The notes beneath the pieces were generated by a model. The model worked only from the letters and a program-made list of their open reading frames with translations, searched no databases and was not told the DNA's origin. Positions 8,948 to 17,661 of a stretch of 43,724 bases of DNA are shown one piece after another. Each line of letters starts with the position of its first letter. Within the stretch, counting starts at the first letter, position 1. The stretch spans positions 1 to 43,724 of the forward strand of contig NZ_CABFPH010000043.1 of the NCBI RefSeq assembly GCF_902141845.1, read 5' to 3'. Made by a program: the position numbers and the translations under genes. Source of the stretch: Methylobacterium symbioticum (GTDB lineage: Bacteria; Pseudomonadota; Alphaproteobacteria; Rhizobiales; Beijerinckiaceae).

Positions 8948-9706
8948 TCAGCCGGTCCGCGCGCTGGGACAGATGTCGGCGAGCACGCAGCGGGGACAGG
9001 CCGGGTTGCGGAAGTGGCAGACCTTCTGCCCGTGCAGCATCAGCACCTCGTGATTGTCGTAGAGGTCCTGCGCGCTCCAATCGGCGGGCAGCTGCGCGCG
9101 CAGGATCGGGTGCGCGGGCCCGACATCGACCTTCGGGCCGATCAGGCCGAGGCGCTGGGCGACGCGGTGGTGGTGGCTGTCGACCGGCAGAGCTGGCATC
9201 CGCAGGGTCGAGAAGGAGAGCACCGCGGCGCTGGTCTTCGGCCCGATCCCGGGGATCGCCTGGAGCCAGGTGCGGGCCGCCTCGACCTCCATCCCGGCCA
9301 GGAAGCCGAGATCGAGGGAGCCCGCCCGCTCGGCCACCGCCGCGAGCACCGCCTGGATCCGTGGCGCCTTCAGCTCGGGCCAGGTGACGCCCGCGATCGC
9401 CGCTTCGATCTCGGGCGTGGGCGCCGCGATCACCGCCTCCCAGTCCGGAAAGCGCGCGCGCAGGCGCTTGAAGGCGCGGCCCGAATCGGCGTTGCGCGTC
9501 CGGTGGGAGAGCAGCGACGAGACGAGCTCGCTCACCGGGTCGAGCGCGTGGAAATACGGGATCGGGCAGCCATAGACCGGGCAGAGGCGCCGGTGCACGG
9601 CGAGCGCCTTCTCGGCGAGGTCCGGGGCCGGCCCGGAGCCGGCGTTCGGTGCGGGCCGGACCGGGCGCGCAGTCCCGGGGGCCTCGTGTCGGAGGGGAAG
9701 AGCCAT
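8948..9706 (-). CDS. Endonuclease III-like DNA glycosylase with Fe-S cluster
   Basis: A 252-residue helix-hairpin-helix GPD-superfamily protein. The hairpin-helix reads [19 protein letters not shown], carrying the Lys that corresponds to catalytic Lys120 of Nth. The catalytic Asp lies in [16 protein letters not shown] [4Fe-4S] cluster is given by four Cys spaced X6-X2-X5 at the C-terminus ([17 protein letters not shown]). It should excise damaged pyrimidines in base-excision repair. The first 30 residues are Pro/Ala-rich and probably flexible. The sequence differs from canonical Nth ([10 protein letters not shown] instead of LSAQATD), so it is a divergent Nth-family member; a second true nth may exist elsewhere. 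It lies 89 bases ahead of trpS on the same strand. Confidence 0.9.
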   Translation of the reverse strand: MALPLRHEAPGTARPVRPAPNAGSGPAPDLAEKALAVHRRLCPVYGCPIPYFHALDPVSELVSSLLSHRTRNADSGRAFKRLRARFPDWEAVIAAPTPEIEAAIAGVTWPELKAPRIQAVLAAVAERAGSLDLGFLAGMEVEAARTWLQAIPGIGPKTSAAVLSFSTLRMPALPVDSHHHRVAQRLGLIGPKVDVGPAHPILRAQLPADWSAQDLYDNHEVLMLHGQKVCHFRNPACPRCVLADICPSARTG

Positions 9707-9759
9707 GCGGGCTCGAATCCGCGGGGCCGGTCCGCGGTTCCGGGCCCGGCAGCGGCGCG

Positions 9760-10512
9760 TCAGCGCACCAGCGCGTAGATGTTCACGTCGAGCTTGTCGT
9801 CGGCGCCGTCCTTCAGGTCCGTGACGTATTCCTCGATGAAGCGGTCCTGGACCATGATGTCCTTGGCATCGAGATAGGCGGTCAGCGTCTCATAGGTGCC
9901 GTCGATGCCCTCGTAGGACCCGTTATGGGCAAACCGCAGGGCCTTGCCGCTCGGCGTGGTGCCGAAACGGATCTCGCCCTCCGGCTTCGGCTCGGGTGCC
10001 TGCGCCACCGGGATCATGGCCTCGTACTGGAAACCGTCGTCGTCGGTTCGGGTGAAGACCGCGATCGGCCGGCCGGCGGGCACGATGCCGGCCTTGGCGA
10101 GCTCGGCCTCGATCCGGGAAAAGCTCTGGCGCAGGCTGGGCACAGCCTCCTCCCACTTGGACTTGCCGGCGAGGATCGCGGCGGGCTTGGCCGGCAGCGA
10201 GACCTCGTCCACGTCGCTGGCATCGCCCTTGGTCTCGACGAGGGTCGGGCGGGCGCTCGCAGCGTTCGGCTTGGCATCGGCGGGCGGCGTGGTCGGTGGG
10301 GTCAGCGCCTTCTCGGGCTGCGGCGCGCTCGACTTCTCCGGATCCTGCGGCGGGTTCGGCGCGGTGGTGGTCGGCAGCGGGTTGGTCTGCGCGGGCGAGG
10401 GGGCGGTGGAGGGCGGCGGCGGGGGCTGCTGCTGCGCGGAGGCCGGGCCGGCGAGCACGAGGCCGAGGGCGGCCAGCACCGTGGCCGGCAACGTGGGATT
10501 GAGGCGGATCAC
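9760..10512 (-). CDS. Exported protein with GyrI-like effector-binding domain
   Basis: About 250 residues from a GTG start at 10512, chosen because GGAG lies eight bases upstream and a signal peptide ([20 protein letters not shown]) follows at once. After cleavage comes a low-complexity Pro/Thr/Gln-rich linker (about residues 30-95). The globular C-terminal part (about 105-250) contains [34 protein letters not shown] and [10 protein letters not shown]. This pattern matches the GyrI-like/AraC effector-binding fold, where the closing Glu-rich strand lines a ligand pocket. These domains normally sit in the cytoplasm fused to regulators or as SbmC-type proteins; an exported copy with a linker is less usual. 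Function unknown; periplasmic small-molecule binding is inference. Confidence 0.8.
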   Translation of the reverse strand: MIRLNPTLPATVLAALGLVLAGPASAQQQPPPPPSTAPSPAQTNPLPTTTAPNPPQDPEKSSAPQPEKALTPPTTPPADAKPNAASARPTLVETKGDASDVDEVSLPAKPAAILAGKSKWEEAVPSLRQSFSRIEAELAKAGIVPAGRPIAVFTRTDDDGFQYEAMIPVAQAPEPKPEGEIRFGTTPSGKALRFAHNGSYEGIDGTYETLTAYLDAKDIMVQDRFIEEYVTDLKDGADDKLDVNIYALVR

Positions 10513-10753
10513 GAAGTCGCTCCGGCAGGTTCTCGGACCGGCCCGGGACGAATCGTCCGGGCGGGCGCGGCGCCAAGGTAGTGACGAACCGGGCGGCCTG
10601 CGAGGGTACGGAGGCCTCACACCAGCCCCGACATGCCGGACCTCGCGCATGGCACGCGGGTTTGCGATATAGCGCCCCACGCACTCCTCCGTCGCGGCCC
10701 GCCGGTCGGCACTCCGCCGCCTCCCCTCGAGAGCACCGCTAAGCCCGAAGCTG

Positions 10754-11641
10754 ATGAGCCCCCTCGCGAACCGACGTTTCCTGAAGATGCACGGCGCCGG
10801 CAACGCCATCGTCGTGCTGGACCTGCGCGGCACCGAGATCCGCGTGACGCCCGCGGAGGCGCGCGCCATCGCGGCCGATCCGGGCTCGCGCTTCGACCAG
10901 CTCATGGTCGTGCACGATCCCGTGAGCGCGGGCACCGACGCCTTCATGCGGATCTACAACACGGACGGCTCGGAATCCGGCGCCTGCGGCAACGGCACGC
11001 GCTGCGTCGCCTATGCCATGTTCGACGATCCGGCGATGGCGCGGCCCGCCGAGAACGGGCGCCTCACCCTGGAGACGGTGGCCGGGCTCGTGGCCGTGCG
11101 GCGGGTGGCCGACCGCTCCTTCACCGTCGACATGGGTCAGCCGCGCCTCGCCTGGAACGAGATCCCGCTGGCCGAGCCCTTCCCCGACACCCGGCGGATC
11201 GAGCTGCAGATCGGCCCGATCGACGATCCCATCCTGCACTCGCCGGGCGTGGTCAGCATGGGCAACCCCCACGCGGTGTTCTTCACCGAGCGCGACCCCG
11301 ACACGTTCGACCTCGGCCGGATCGGGCCGCTCCTCGAGAACCATCCGATCTTCCCGGAGCGCGCCAACATCTCGGTGGCGCAGATCACCGGCCGCGAGGC
11401 GATCAAGCTCCGGGTCTGGGAGCGCGGCGCGGGCCTGACGCTCGCCTGCGGAACCGCCGCCTGCGCCACGGTGGTGGCGGCCTCGCGGCTGCGGATGATC
11501 GGGCGGCAGGCCACGGTGAGCCTGCCCGGCGGCGACCTCGTCATCGAGTGGCGCGCCGACGACCACGTGCTGATGACCGGCCCGGTCTTCCTGGAGGCGG
11601 AGGGCAGCTTCGCGCCGGAGCTGTTCGCCGGGTCCGACTGA
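10754..11641 (+). CDS. dapF: Diaminopimelate epimerase
   Basis: A 295-residue PLP-independent epimerase that converts LL- to meso-diaminopimelate for peptidoglycan and lysine synthesis. Two homologous lobes each carry one catalytic Cys: [10 protein letters not shown] (about residue 78) and [11 protein letters not shown] (about residue 233). The N-terminus [17 protein letters not shown] and the motif [13 protein letters not shown] are typical. Bacterial DapF usually has N-D-F in KMHGLGNDF; here it is GNAIVVLD, as in many Rhizobiales. Length is slightly above the usual 275 residues. The stop codon overlaps the ATG of the next gene by one base, so dapF and mtaB form a coupled operon. A divergent exported gene shares the 240-base upstream region. 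Confidence 0.96.
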   Translation: MSPLANRRFLKMHGAGNAIVVLDLRGTEIRVTPAEARAIAADPGSRFDQLMVVHDPVSAGTDAFMRIYNTDGSESGACGNGTRCVAYAMFDDPAMARPAENGRLTLETVAGLVAVRRVADRSFTVDMGQPRLAWNEIPLAEPFPDTRRIELQIGPIDDPILHSPGVVSMGNPHAVFFTERDPDTFDLGRIGPLLENHPIFPERANISVAQITGREAIKLRVWERGAGLTLACGTAACATVVAASRLRMIGRQATVSLPGGDLVIEWRADDHVLMTGPVFLEAEGSFAPELFAGSD

Positions 11642-12858
11642 TGGCGGTCGAGACCCTCACCTTCGGCTGCCGCCTCAACACCGTCGAATCGGAGGTGATG
11701 CGCGAGGCCGCCGCCGGGGCGGAGGGCGATCTCGTCATCGTGAACACCTGCGCGGTGACGGCGGAGGCCGGGCGGCAGGCCCGCAAGGCGATCCGCCGCC
11801 TGCACCGCGAACGGCCGGACGCCACCATCGCGGTGACGGGCTGCGGCGCGCAGGTGGAGACGGCGGCCTATGCCGCGATGCCCGAGGTCGCCCGTCTCGT
11901 CGGCAATGCCGAGAAGACCGAACCGGCGGCCTGGCGCGCGGAGCCCCTCCGCACTGTGCCGGACGTGATGGCGGCGCGCACCGCGCCGGGCACCCGCATC
12001 GCCGGCATGGCGGGCCATACCCGGGCCTTCGTGCCGGTGCAGAACGGCTGCGACCACCGCTGCACCTTCTGCGTCATCCCGTTCGGACGCGGGACCTCGC
12101 GCTCGGTGCCCGTCGCTGCGGTGGTGGCCCAGGTGGCGCGGATCGTCGAGCAGGGCGGGCGCGAGGTCGTGCTGACCGGCGTCGATCTCACCGCCTATGG
12201 GCGCGACCTCGGCGAGCCGACGCTCGGCACCCTGGTCCGGGCGATCCTCAACGGCGTGCCGGACCTCGCCCGGCTCAGGCTTTCCTCGATCGATTCGGTC
12301 GAGGCCGATCCCGCGCTGCTGCGCGCGCTCGCCGAGGAGGAGCGGCTGATGCCCCATCTCCACCTCTCGCTGCAGGCGGGCGACGACCTCGTCCTCAAGC
12401 GGATGAAGCGGCGCCATGCCCGCGCCGACGCCATCCGCTTCTGCGCCGAGATCCGGCGGATCCGCCCGGAGATCGTGTTCGGAGCCGACCTGATCGCCGG
12501 ATTCCCCACCGAGACCGAGGCGCAGTTCGGCCGCAGCCTCGACCTCGTGGCGGAATGCGGTCTGACGCATCTCCACGTCTTCCCCTACTCGGCGCGGCCC
12601 GGCACCCCGGCCGCGCGGATGCCGGCGGTGGCGCAGGAAGCGATCCGCGAGCGGGCGGCGCTCCTACGTGCGGCGGGGGAGGCGGCCCTCGTCCGGCACC
12701 TCGACGGGGAGGTCGGCCGCACGCACCGGGTCCTGGCCGAGCGCGGCGGCACCGGCCGCACGGAGGGCTTCACGCCCGTGCGGCTCGACGCGGAGCCCGG
12801 CACGATCCGCACGGTGCGGATCGCCGGCCATGACGGGCGCGCGCTGCTGGCGGCCTGA
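11641..12858 (+). CDS. mtaB: tRNA (t6A37) methylthiotransferase, MtaB family
   Basis: A 405-residue radical-SAM methylthiotransferase that adds a methylthio group to t6A at position 37 of ANN-decoding tRNAs. The N-terminal UPF0004 domain has three cluster Cys (TFGCRLN, NTCAVT, GCGAQ). The radical SAM motif is NGCDHRCTFCVIPFGRG (CxxxCxxC, about residue 135), and a C-terminal TRAM-like segment ends the protein. The C-terminal TRAM part is shorter and degenerate compared with MiaB. MtaB rather than MiaB is chosen from its length of about 405 and from the dapF neighbourhood, which is common in alphaproteobacteria. It is translated from the overlapping TGATG junction with dapF. Confidence 0.92.
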   Translation: MAVETLTFGCRLNTVESEVMREAAAGAEGDLVIVNTCAVTAEAGRQARKAIRRLHRERPDATIAVTGCGAQVETAAYAAMPEVARLVGNAEKTEPAAWRAEPLRTVPDVMAARTAPGTRIAGMAGHTRAFVPVQNGCDHRCTFCVIPFGRGTSRSVPVAAVVAQVARIVEQGGREVVLTGVDLTAYGRDLGEPTLGTLVRAILNGVPDLARLRLSSIDSVEADPALLRALAEEERLMPHLHLSLQAGDDLVLKRMKRRHARADAIRFCAEIRRIRPEIVFGADLIAGFPTETEAQFGRSLDLVAECGLTHLHVFPYSARPGTPAARMPAVAQEAIRERAALLRAAGEAALVRHLDGEVGRTHRVLAERGGTGRTEGFTPVRLDAEPGTIRTVRIAGHDGRALLAA

Positions 12859-12862
12859 ACCG

Positions 12863-13141
12863 CTACCGTTTGCTCGGCGGCAGGATCGGGTCGCCGCGCA
12901 TCAGCGCGTGCAGGCGCTCGGTGTCGAAGCCGTTCGGGATCTTCGGCGGCGCCTTCACGGCGGCGACGGGCGCCTCCGGCTTCGGCACGGCGATGGAGCC
13001 GGTGGCCGAGGGCTCGGGCGTCGCCTTCGCGACGACCGGGGGCGGGGCCAGATGGCTCAGCCGGTCGGCGGCGACGAAACCGATGGTCAGGGTGCTGAGG
13101 CCGGCCACGGAGGCGCCGGCCAGAAAACGCAGGATACGCAA
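12863..13141 (-). CDS. Small single-pass membrane protein with Pro/Ala-rich tail
   Basis: About 92 residues if started at TTG 13141; an in-frame ATG at 13237 would add 32 residues and overlap the region ahead of the cystathionine lyase gene. Neither start has a good ribosome-binding site. One hydrophobic segment near the N-terminus (ILRFLAGASVAGLSTLTIGF) is a membrane anchor or uncleaved signal. A periplasmic tail rich in Pro, Ala and Lys follows (APPPVVAKATPEPSATGSI), then the more conserved-looking NGFDTERLHALMRGDPILPP at the C-terminus. It converges with mtaB (four-base gap) and diverges from the lyase gene. No family recognised; I consider it real because of anchor, codon bias and lack of any other gene here. 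Confidence 0.6.
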   Translation of the reverse strand: MRILRFLAGASVAGLSTLTIGFVAADRLSHLAPPPVVAKATPEPSATGSIAVPKPEAPVAAVKAPPKIPNGFDTERLHALMRGDPILPPSKR

Positions 13142-13291
13142 CGCGACGGACCAGGGTGACGCGACACTACGACCGCAGGATAGGCCGAGGCCCGTTAACG
13201 AAGCGGAACCCGTGACCCGGCTCGCTTGACCTCGCATCCCGCTTGCGCTTCGTGCGGCGGAACCCCCCTCCTGAGATCCGAGCGAGCGACG

Positions 13292-14464
13292 TTGAGGAAG
13301 AACCCGAACCACGGCCCCGCCACGCGCCTCGTCCATGCGGGGCGCGACCCGTCCGAGCAGCACGGCTTCGTCAACACGCCGATCTATCGCGGCTCGACGG
13401 TGCTCTACCCGACCTACGACGCGATCAAGCATCGGCGGGGCCGCTACAATTACGGCACCTCGGCGACGCCGACTATGGACGCGCTCACCGAGGCCTGGAC
13501 CGAGCTCGCGGGCGCGGCCGGCACGGTGGTGACGCCGTCGGGCCTCGCCGCGCTGACCGTGGCGCTGATGGCCGCGGTCTCGGCCGGGGACCACCTCCTC
13601 GTCACCGATTCCGCCTACCGCCCGACGCGCCAATTCTGCGACGGCGTGCTCAAGCGCTTCGGCGTCGAGACGACCTATTACGACCCGACGATCGGGGCGG
13701 GCATCGCCGCGCTGATGCGCGAGAACACCCGCGCCGTGCTGGTCGAGGCGCCGGGCTCGCAGAGCTTCGAGATGCAGGACATTCCGGCCATCGCCGAGGT
13801 GGTGCACGCGCGCGGCGGCACCGTGATCATGGACAACACCTGGGCGACGCCGCTGCTGTTCCCGCCGCACGAGCGCGGCGTCGACATCGCGGTGGAGGCC
13901 GGCACCAAATATCTCAGCGGCGGCTCGGACCTGCTCCTCGGCCTGACCTCGGCCAACGCGAAGCACTTCCCGGCGGTGCGGCGGACCTTCGACCATTTCG
14001 CCCTATGCGCCGGGCCGGAGGACATCTTCCTGGCGCTGCGGGGCCTGCGCACCATGAATCTGCGCCTGCGCGAGCACGGCCGGGCCGGCCTGGAGATGGC
14101 GCGCTGGCTCCAGGCGCGGCCCGAGGTGCTGCGGGTGCTGCACCCGGCCCTCCCCGAGGATCCCGGCCACGCCATCTGGAAGCGCGATTTCTCCGGCGCC
14201 TCCGGCCTGTTCGGCGTCATCCTGAAGCCCTGCCCGGAGGCCGCGCTCGCCGCCATGCTCGACGGGCTGGAGCTGTTCGGGATGGGCTTCTCCTGGGGCG
14301 GCTTCGAAAGCCTCGTCATCCCCTTCGACTGCGCGCCCTACCGCACGGCCACCACCTGGGAGCCCGGCGGCTGGGCCCTGCGCTTCCATATCGGCCTGGA
14401 GGAGGTCGCCGACCTCAAGGCCGACCTAGAGGCCGGCTTCGCGCGGCTCCGGGCGGCGAGCTGA
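13292..14464 (+). CDS. metC: Cystathionine beta-lyase (Cys/Met-metabolism PLP enzyme)
   Basis: A 390-residue fold-type I PLP enzyme that probably cleaves cystathionine to homocysteine, pyruvate and ammonia. The TTG at 13292 was chosen because homology begins just after it (GPATRLVHAGRDPSEQHGF); another TTG at 13226 would add 22 residues, and both starts are weak. Landmarks are YRGSTVLYPTYD, RYNYGTSATPTMDAL, TPSGLAALTVALMA, VIMDNTWATPLL and the PLP lysine in EAGTKYLSGGSDLLLG. The C-terminal GMGFSWGGFESLVIPFD is the SxGGxESL motif. The YNYGTSAT and SGGSD variants are those of Rhizobiales beta-lyases; cystathionine gamma-lyase or homocysteine synthesis cannot be excluded. Monocistronic, followed by a REP hairpin. 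Confidence 0.9.
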   Translation: MRKNPNHGPATRLVHAGRDPSEQHGFVNTPIYRGSTVLYPTYDAIKHRRGRYNYGTSATPTMDALTEAWTELAGAAGTVVTPSGLAALTVALMAAVSAGDHLLVTDSAYRPTRQFCDGVLKRFGVETTYYDPTIGAGIAALMRENTRAVLVEAPGSQSFEMQDIPAIAEVVHARGGTVIMDNTWATPLLFPPHERGVDIAVEAGTKYLSGGSDLLLGLTSANAKHFPAVRRTFDHFALCAGPEDIFLALRGLRTMNLRLREHGRAGLEMARWLQARPEVLRVLHPALPEDPGHAIWKRDFSGASGLFGVILKPCPEAALAAMLDGLELFGMGFSWGGFESLVIPFDCAPYRTATTWEPGGWALRFHIGLEEVADLKADLEAGFARLRAAS

Positions 14465-14530
14465 GCGTCGGTTGGAGCGAGATCAAGCGAGCCCCCGCAT
14501 CGATACGCGGCTCGTCCCGTCCGCTCGCCG

Positions 14531-14566
14531 CATCCTGAGGTGCCGCGCAAACGGCCTCGAAGGATG
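14531..14566. repeat. Rhizobiales REP hairpin (CATCCTGAGG type)
   Basis: CATCCTGAGG opens and CCTCGAAGGATG closes an imperfect hairpin between the convergent lyase and LAB_N genes. This is the palindrome found many times between genes in Bradyrhizobium and Methylobacterium (from memory). It has an unpaired G-A near the base of the stem and may act in transcription termination. The rest of the 162-base gap shows nothing else. Confidence 0.7.
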
Positions 14567-14626
14567 AGGTCGAACGTTGGAGGCTCAGACAGGAATCCGC
14601 GATCCAATCAGGCAAGCTCTGAAAGC

Positions 14627-14962
14627 TCAGCGCCCCATCGCCCGGGTCTTCCGTCGCTCGCGGAAGATCAGGGCGAGGTTGCGCAGGTAGATCCCTGTCG
14701 AGAGGCCCTGACCGATGATGATCACCGGCTCCTTGCGCACGAAGCCGTAGACCAGGGTCATCAGCCCGCCGAGGATCGACAGGAACCAGAACGAGAGCGG
14801 CATCACGCTGCGGCCCGCCCGCTCGCTCGCCAGCCATTGCAGGATGAAGCGCGAGCCGAAGACCAGCTGCGCGACGATGCCGAAGACCAGCCAGAAGTCG
14901 AAGCGGGTGACGAAGACGTCGTAGAAATAGGCCGGCAGGTCCTCGGCGAGCTGGATCAGCAC
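14627..14962 (-). CDS. Lipid A biosynthesis N-terminal-domain (LAB_N) membrane protein
   Basis: A 111-residue membrane protein that is almost entirely a LAB_N domain, the module found at the N-terminus of some lipid-A-disaccharide synthases and as stand-alone proteins. It has three likely membrane helices: DFWLVFGIVAQLVFGSRFIL, SFWFLSILGGLMTLVYGFV and IIIGQGLSTGIYLRNLALIF. The family signature RFILQWLASERAGRSVMP and ends such as RNLALIFRER are visible. The GTG start at 14962 overlaps the stop of the GT2 gene (GTGCTGA) and has a GGAGGTGG ribosome-binding site inside that gene. As last gene of a three-gene envelope operon it presumably helps a lipid A or undecaprenyl-linked sugar modification; the exact role is unknown. 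Confidence 0.88.
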   Translation of the reverse strand: MLIQLAEDLPAYFYDVFVTRFDFWLVFGIVAQLVFGSRFILQWLASERAGRSVMPLSFWFLSILGGLMTLVYGFVRKEPVIIIGQGLSTGIYLRNLALIFRERRKTRAMGR

Positions 14963-15690
14963 GGTTCCACCTCCGCCACCTCGGGCGTCGCGCGCTTGCG
15001 CCGGATCAGCCACCAGACCCCGGCCAGATCGAGGATGCCGACCCAGAGCCGGTCGAACAGCCCGTAATTCGAGGTCCCCGAGAAGCGCGGGCGGTCGACC
15101 ACGTCGCGGTGGACGACGGCGTAGCCCTCGCGGGCGACGAGGGCCGGCATGAACCGGTGCAGCGCGTCGAAATAGGGCAACCGCAGATAGACCGCCCGGC
15201 GGAACACCTTGAGGCCGCAGCCGGTATCCCGGGTCGAATCGTTCAGGATGCGCCCGCGCACCCCGTTGGCGATGCGCGACTGCAGCATCTTGAAGGCGCC
15301 GTCCTTGCGGCCCTGGCGCTGGCCCTGCGCGAGGCCGGCCCGGGGTCCGCCCTCCTCCAGCGCCGCGAACAGGGCCGGGATGTAGGCCGGGTCGTTCTGG
15401 CCGTCGCCGTCGAGGGTGGCGATGATCGGGCCGCGCGCGGCCGCGACGCCGCTGCGCACCGCCGCCGATTGCCCGGCGCTGCGGGCGTGGCGCAGCACGC
15501 GCAGCCAGGGCCGGTCCCGCCGCTGGTCGGCCAGGATGGCGGGCGTGGCGTCGGTCGAGCCGTCATCCACGTAGATCACCTCGAAGGGGCTCAGCGGCGC
15601 GCAGGCCCGCTCCAGCTCGGCCAGGAGGGCCGCGACGTTGCCGGCCTCGTTCTTGACCGGCACCACGACGCTCAGACGGATCGCGCTCAC
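14956..15690 (-). CDS. Family 2 glycosyltransferase, polyprenyl-phosphate sugar transferase type
   Basis: A 244-residue GT-A fold enzyme. The N-terminus RLSVVVPVKNEAGNVAALL and YVDDGSTDATPAILADQ bind the nucleotide sugar. LDGDGQNDPAYIPAL holds the DxD metal motif, and the acceptor loop is DTGCGLKVFRRAVYLRLPYF. QSAAVRSGVAAARG is typical of the dolichol/undecaprenyl-phosphate sugar transferases (DPM1, ArnC-like). It lacks the C-terminal membrane helices of ArnC and ends with one weakly hydrophobic segment (LWVGILDLAGVWWLI). It probably loads a sugar onto undecaprenyl phosphate for the GT39 transferase encoded just upstream, with which it overlaps by four bases (GTGA). The GTG start at 15690 is set by that overlap. 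Confidence 0.9.
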   Translation of the reverse strand: MSAIRLSVVVPVKNEAGNVAALLAELERACAPLSPFEVIYVDDGSTDATPAILADQRRDRPWLRVLRHARSAGQSAAVRSGVAAARGPIIATLDGDGQNDPAYIPALFAALEEGGPRAGLAQGQRQGRKDGAFKMLQSRIANGVRGRILNDSTRDTGCGLKVFRRAVYLRLPYFDALHRFMPALVAREGYAVVHRDVVDRPRFSGTSNYGLFDRLWVGILDLAGVWWLIRRKRATPEVAEVEPC

Positions 15691-17408
15691 GGGACCACCG
15701 CGTAGGCGGTGAGGCCGATGCGCCGCCCGCCATTGATGTTGAAGCCGTCCACCCGGCCGACCTCGGCCGGTGCCGGGGCACCGCCCCGAGGGCCTGCGAC
15801 CTCGGCCGCGAACTCGGCCGCGAGCCGGTCCTCGACGAAGAGCAGGCGGCAGCCGCCGGCCTGGAGGAAGTCCGCGGCCGCCGCACCGGAGGGCGGCGTG
15901 GCGAGATCGGTGCCGATCAGGAAGACGAGGCTCGGCTCGCGATAGCCGAGGCTCGCCACCTGCGGGGCCCGGCAGGGCAGGGCGTCGCGGATCGCGGCGA
16001 GGCGCGGCGAGACCTTGAGGGCCGGGATCTCCCGCTGCGCGAGGCCGAACAGGCCGGGCGCCAGGAGCAGGCTCGCGAGCACCGCCAGCACCAGGGCGCG
16101 CTCGGGCGCCGCGGCCCGGAAGGCCGACCAGCTCGCCAGCGCCAGGCCGCAGGCGCCGAGCAGCAGCGGCAGCGAGGCCCAGGGGATCCGGTGGTCGAGT
16201 TGCCAGCCGGCGGCGGCGAGGCCGAGGGTGATGCCGACGGGGATGACCCAGACGAGCGCGGCGACCGCGCCCGCGCCGCGGCGGGCCGGATCGAGGGCGC
16301 CGGCGCGCAGGGCCAGCACGGTGAGGATCGCGAAGGCCGGCATCAGCGGCAGCACGTAATGCGGCAGCTTCGTCGGCACGGCCTCGAAGATCAGCCAGGC
16401 CGGCAGCACCGCCGCGATCAGGAAGGCGACGGCGTCGTCGGTCCGCCTGTGCCAGGCGAAGGGCAGGCTCAAGGCCGCGAAGGCGGCGGCCGGCCAGAAG
16501 GTCGCGAAGAAGGCGAGGGTGTAGGCGCCGGGCGGGCCCCAGTGCTTCTCCTTGGCGCCGCCGACCTTGCCGAGCATGTCGTTCCCGACCGCCTCGGTGA
16601 AGAAGGCGCCGCCGCTCTTCCAGGCGATGGCGAGGAACCAGGGCGCGACGGCGAGCGCCACCACGGCGAGGCCGGGGAGGGGACGCAGGCGCGCCAGCCA
16701 GTGCGCGTCGCGCACCCACACGGAGAGCACCAGGGCGGGCAGCCCGACGAAGAGCGGCACCATCGGCCCCTTCACCAGGATGCCGAGCGCCATCCCGCCC
16801 CAGAAGGCGACGAGGGCGGAGCGCGGCAGCGGCACCAGGGTGCCCCGCGAGAGCCAGGCCCGGGCGAGCGCCCCGAAGCTCGCCACCGCGCAGGCGGTCA
16901 GCACCGCATCGGTCTTGGCGAGGCGCGCCTCCGCCGAGAGCATCAGGCAGGCGCCGAACAGGGCGGCGGCCAGCAGCGCGCCGCGCCGGTTGAGGAAGGC
17001 GAGCGCCGCCCAGTAGCTCAGCAGCAGGGCCGCGCAGGCGCCCAGCAGCGAGGGGATCCGGTAGAGGGCGATGGCGTTGCGCGCGGCGGGCACGCCCAGC
17101 GCCTCGCCCGCCGCGACGCTCGCCGCTTGCAGCCAGTAGATGCCGACCGGCTTCTTGTGGCGCGCCTCCCCCTGGAAGCGGATATCCACGAGGTCGCCCG
17201 TCTCCAGCATCTGCTTCGAGGCCTGCGCGAAGCGCGGCTCGTCGCGGTCCATCGGCTGGAGCGCGATCTGTCCCGGCAGGAACAGGACGAGGGCGAGGAG
17301 GAGCAGGGCGGCGCAGGCCCGGGCATGCGTCAGCGCGGCGAGGCCGGGCAGACGGTCGATCAGATCGGGGTCCGCGGTCCCCGCGCGGCCTGCGGACAGG
17401 CTGGTCAT
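15687..17408 (-). CDS. GT39 (ArnT/PMT-like) integral-membrane glycosyltransferase
   Basis: A 573-residue GT-C protein with about a dozen membrane helices. The first periplasmic loop carries [17 protein letters not shown], with the Asp-Glu pair that is catalytic in ArnT/PMT enzymes, and [20 protein letters not shown] with the conserved HKKP-type motif. Further loop motifs include [18 protein letters not shown] and [18 protein letters not shown]. The soluble C-terminal region is about 110 residues. Such enzymes move a sugar from a polyprenyl phosphate to lipid A or another periplasmic acceptor. It is the first gene of the overlapping trio with a GT2 enzyme and a LAB_N protein, consistent with lipid A decoration as in the arn system. 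The sugar is unknown: no UDP-Ara4N synthesis gene is here. Confidence 0.9.
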   Translation of the reverse strand: MTSLSAGRAGTADPDLIDRLPGLAALTHARACAALLLLALVLFLPGQIALQPMDRDEPRFAQASKQMLETGDLVDIRFQGEARHKKPVGIYWLQAASVAAGEALGVPAARNAIALYRIPSLLGACAALLLSYWAALAFLNRRGALLAAALFGACLMLSAEARLAKTDAVLTACAVASFGALARAWLSRGTLVPLPRSALVAFWGGMALGILVKGPMVPLFVGLPALVLSVWVRDAHWLARLRPLPGLAVVALAVAPWFLAIAWKSGGAFFTEAVGNDMLGKVGGAKEKHWGPPGAYTLAFFATFWPAAAFAALSLPFAWHRRTDDAVAFLIAAVLPAWLIFEAVPTKLPHYVLPLMPAFAILTVLALRAGALDPARRGAGAVAALVWVIPVGITLGLAAAGWQLDHRIPWASLPLLLGACGLALASWSAFRAAAPERALVLAVLASLLLAPGLFGLAQREIPALKVSPRLAAIRDALPCRAPQVASLGYREPSLVFLIGTDLATPPSGAAAADFLQAGGCRLLFVEDRLAAEFAAEVAGPRGGAPAPAEVGRVDGFNINGGRRIGLTAYAVVP

Positions 17409-17502
17409 GCGTGGTCCGTCATCGAGGAGCGCCGGCGCGGCATCGCGGCGGGCCGTGTCGGTGATCGGGCCGGGATTGTCAAATGCGCCCGCCTTTCCCC
17501 TG

Positions 17503-17577
17503 CCCCCACGGAACTCGGGCTTGCCCGAGTTCCGCTCACCTGTGCCCAAGTCGGGCAGGCCCGACTTGAGATGGGGG
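17503..17577. repeat. REP-like element with two hairpins (cloverleaf), copy 2
   Basis: Same design as 2498-2585. Hairpin 1 has perfect 12-base arms (17509-17520 and 17523-17534) with a TT loop, and hairpin 2 has perfect 10-base arms (17547-17556 and 17559-17568) with an AG loop. They are separated by 12 bases. CCCCCA (17503-17508) and TGGGGG (17572-17577) close the structure. It lies between the divergent GT39 and serS genes, so it cannot simply be a terminator here. Confidence 0.75.
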
Positions 17578-17661
17578 AGGGAGGGCGCGCCGCGCCCGCC
17601 AACCTTGTCCCCCCGGCGATCATGCTGCAAAGCGGGCGCGCGAAACCCCGAGCCCGACGCC

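Noticed and set aside
9700..9725. A tRNA T-arm-like sequence (GGCTCGAATCC)
   Set aside because: No anticodon arm, acceptor stem or CCA end can be built around it, and it overlaps the start of the endonuclease III-like gene.
10633..11640. Upstream extension of mtaB in its frame across dapF
   Set aside because: The stretch is the out-of-frame reading of dapF; MtaB homology begins exactly at ATG 11641.
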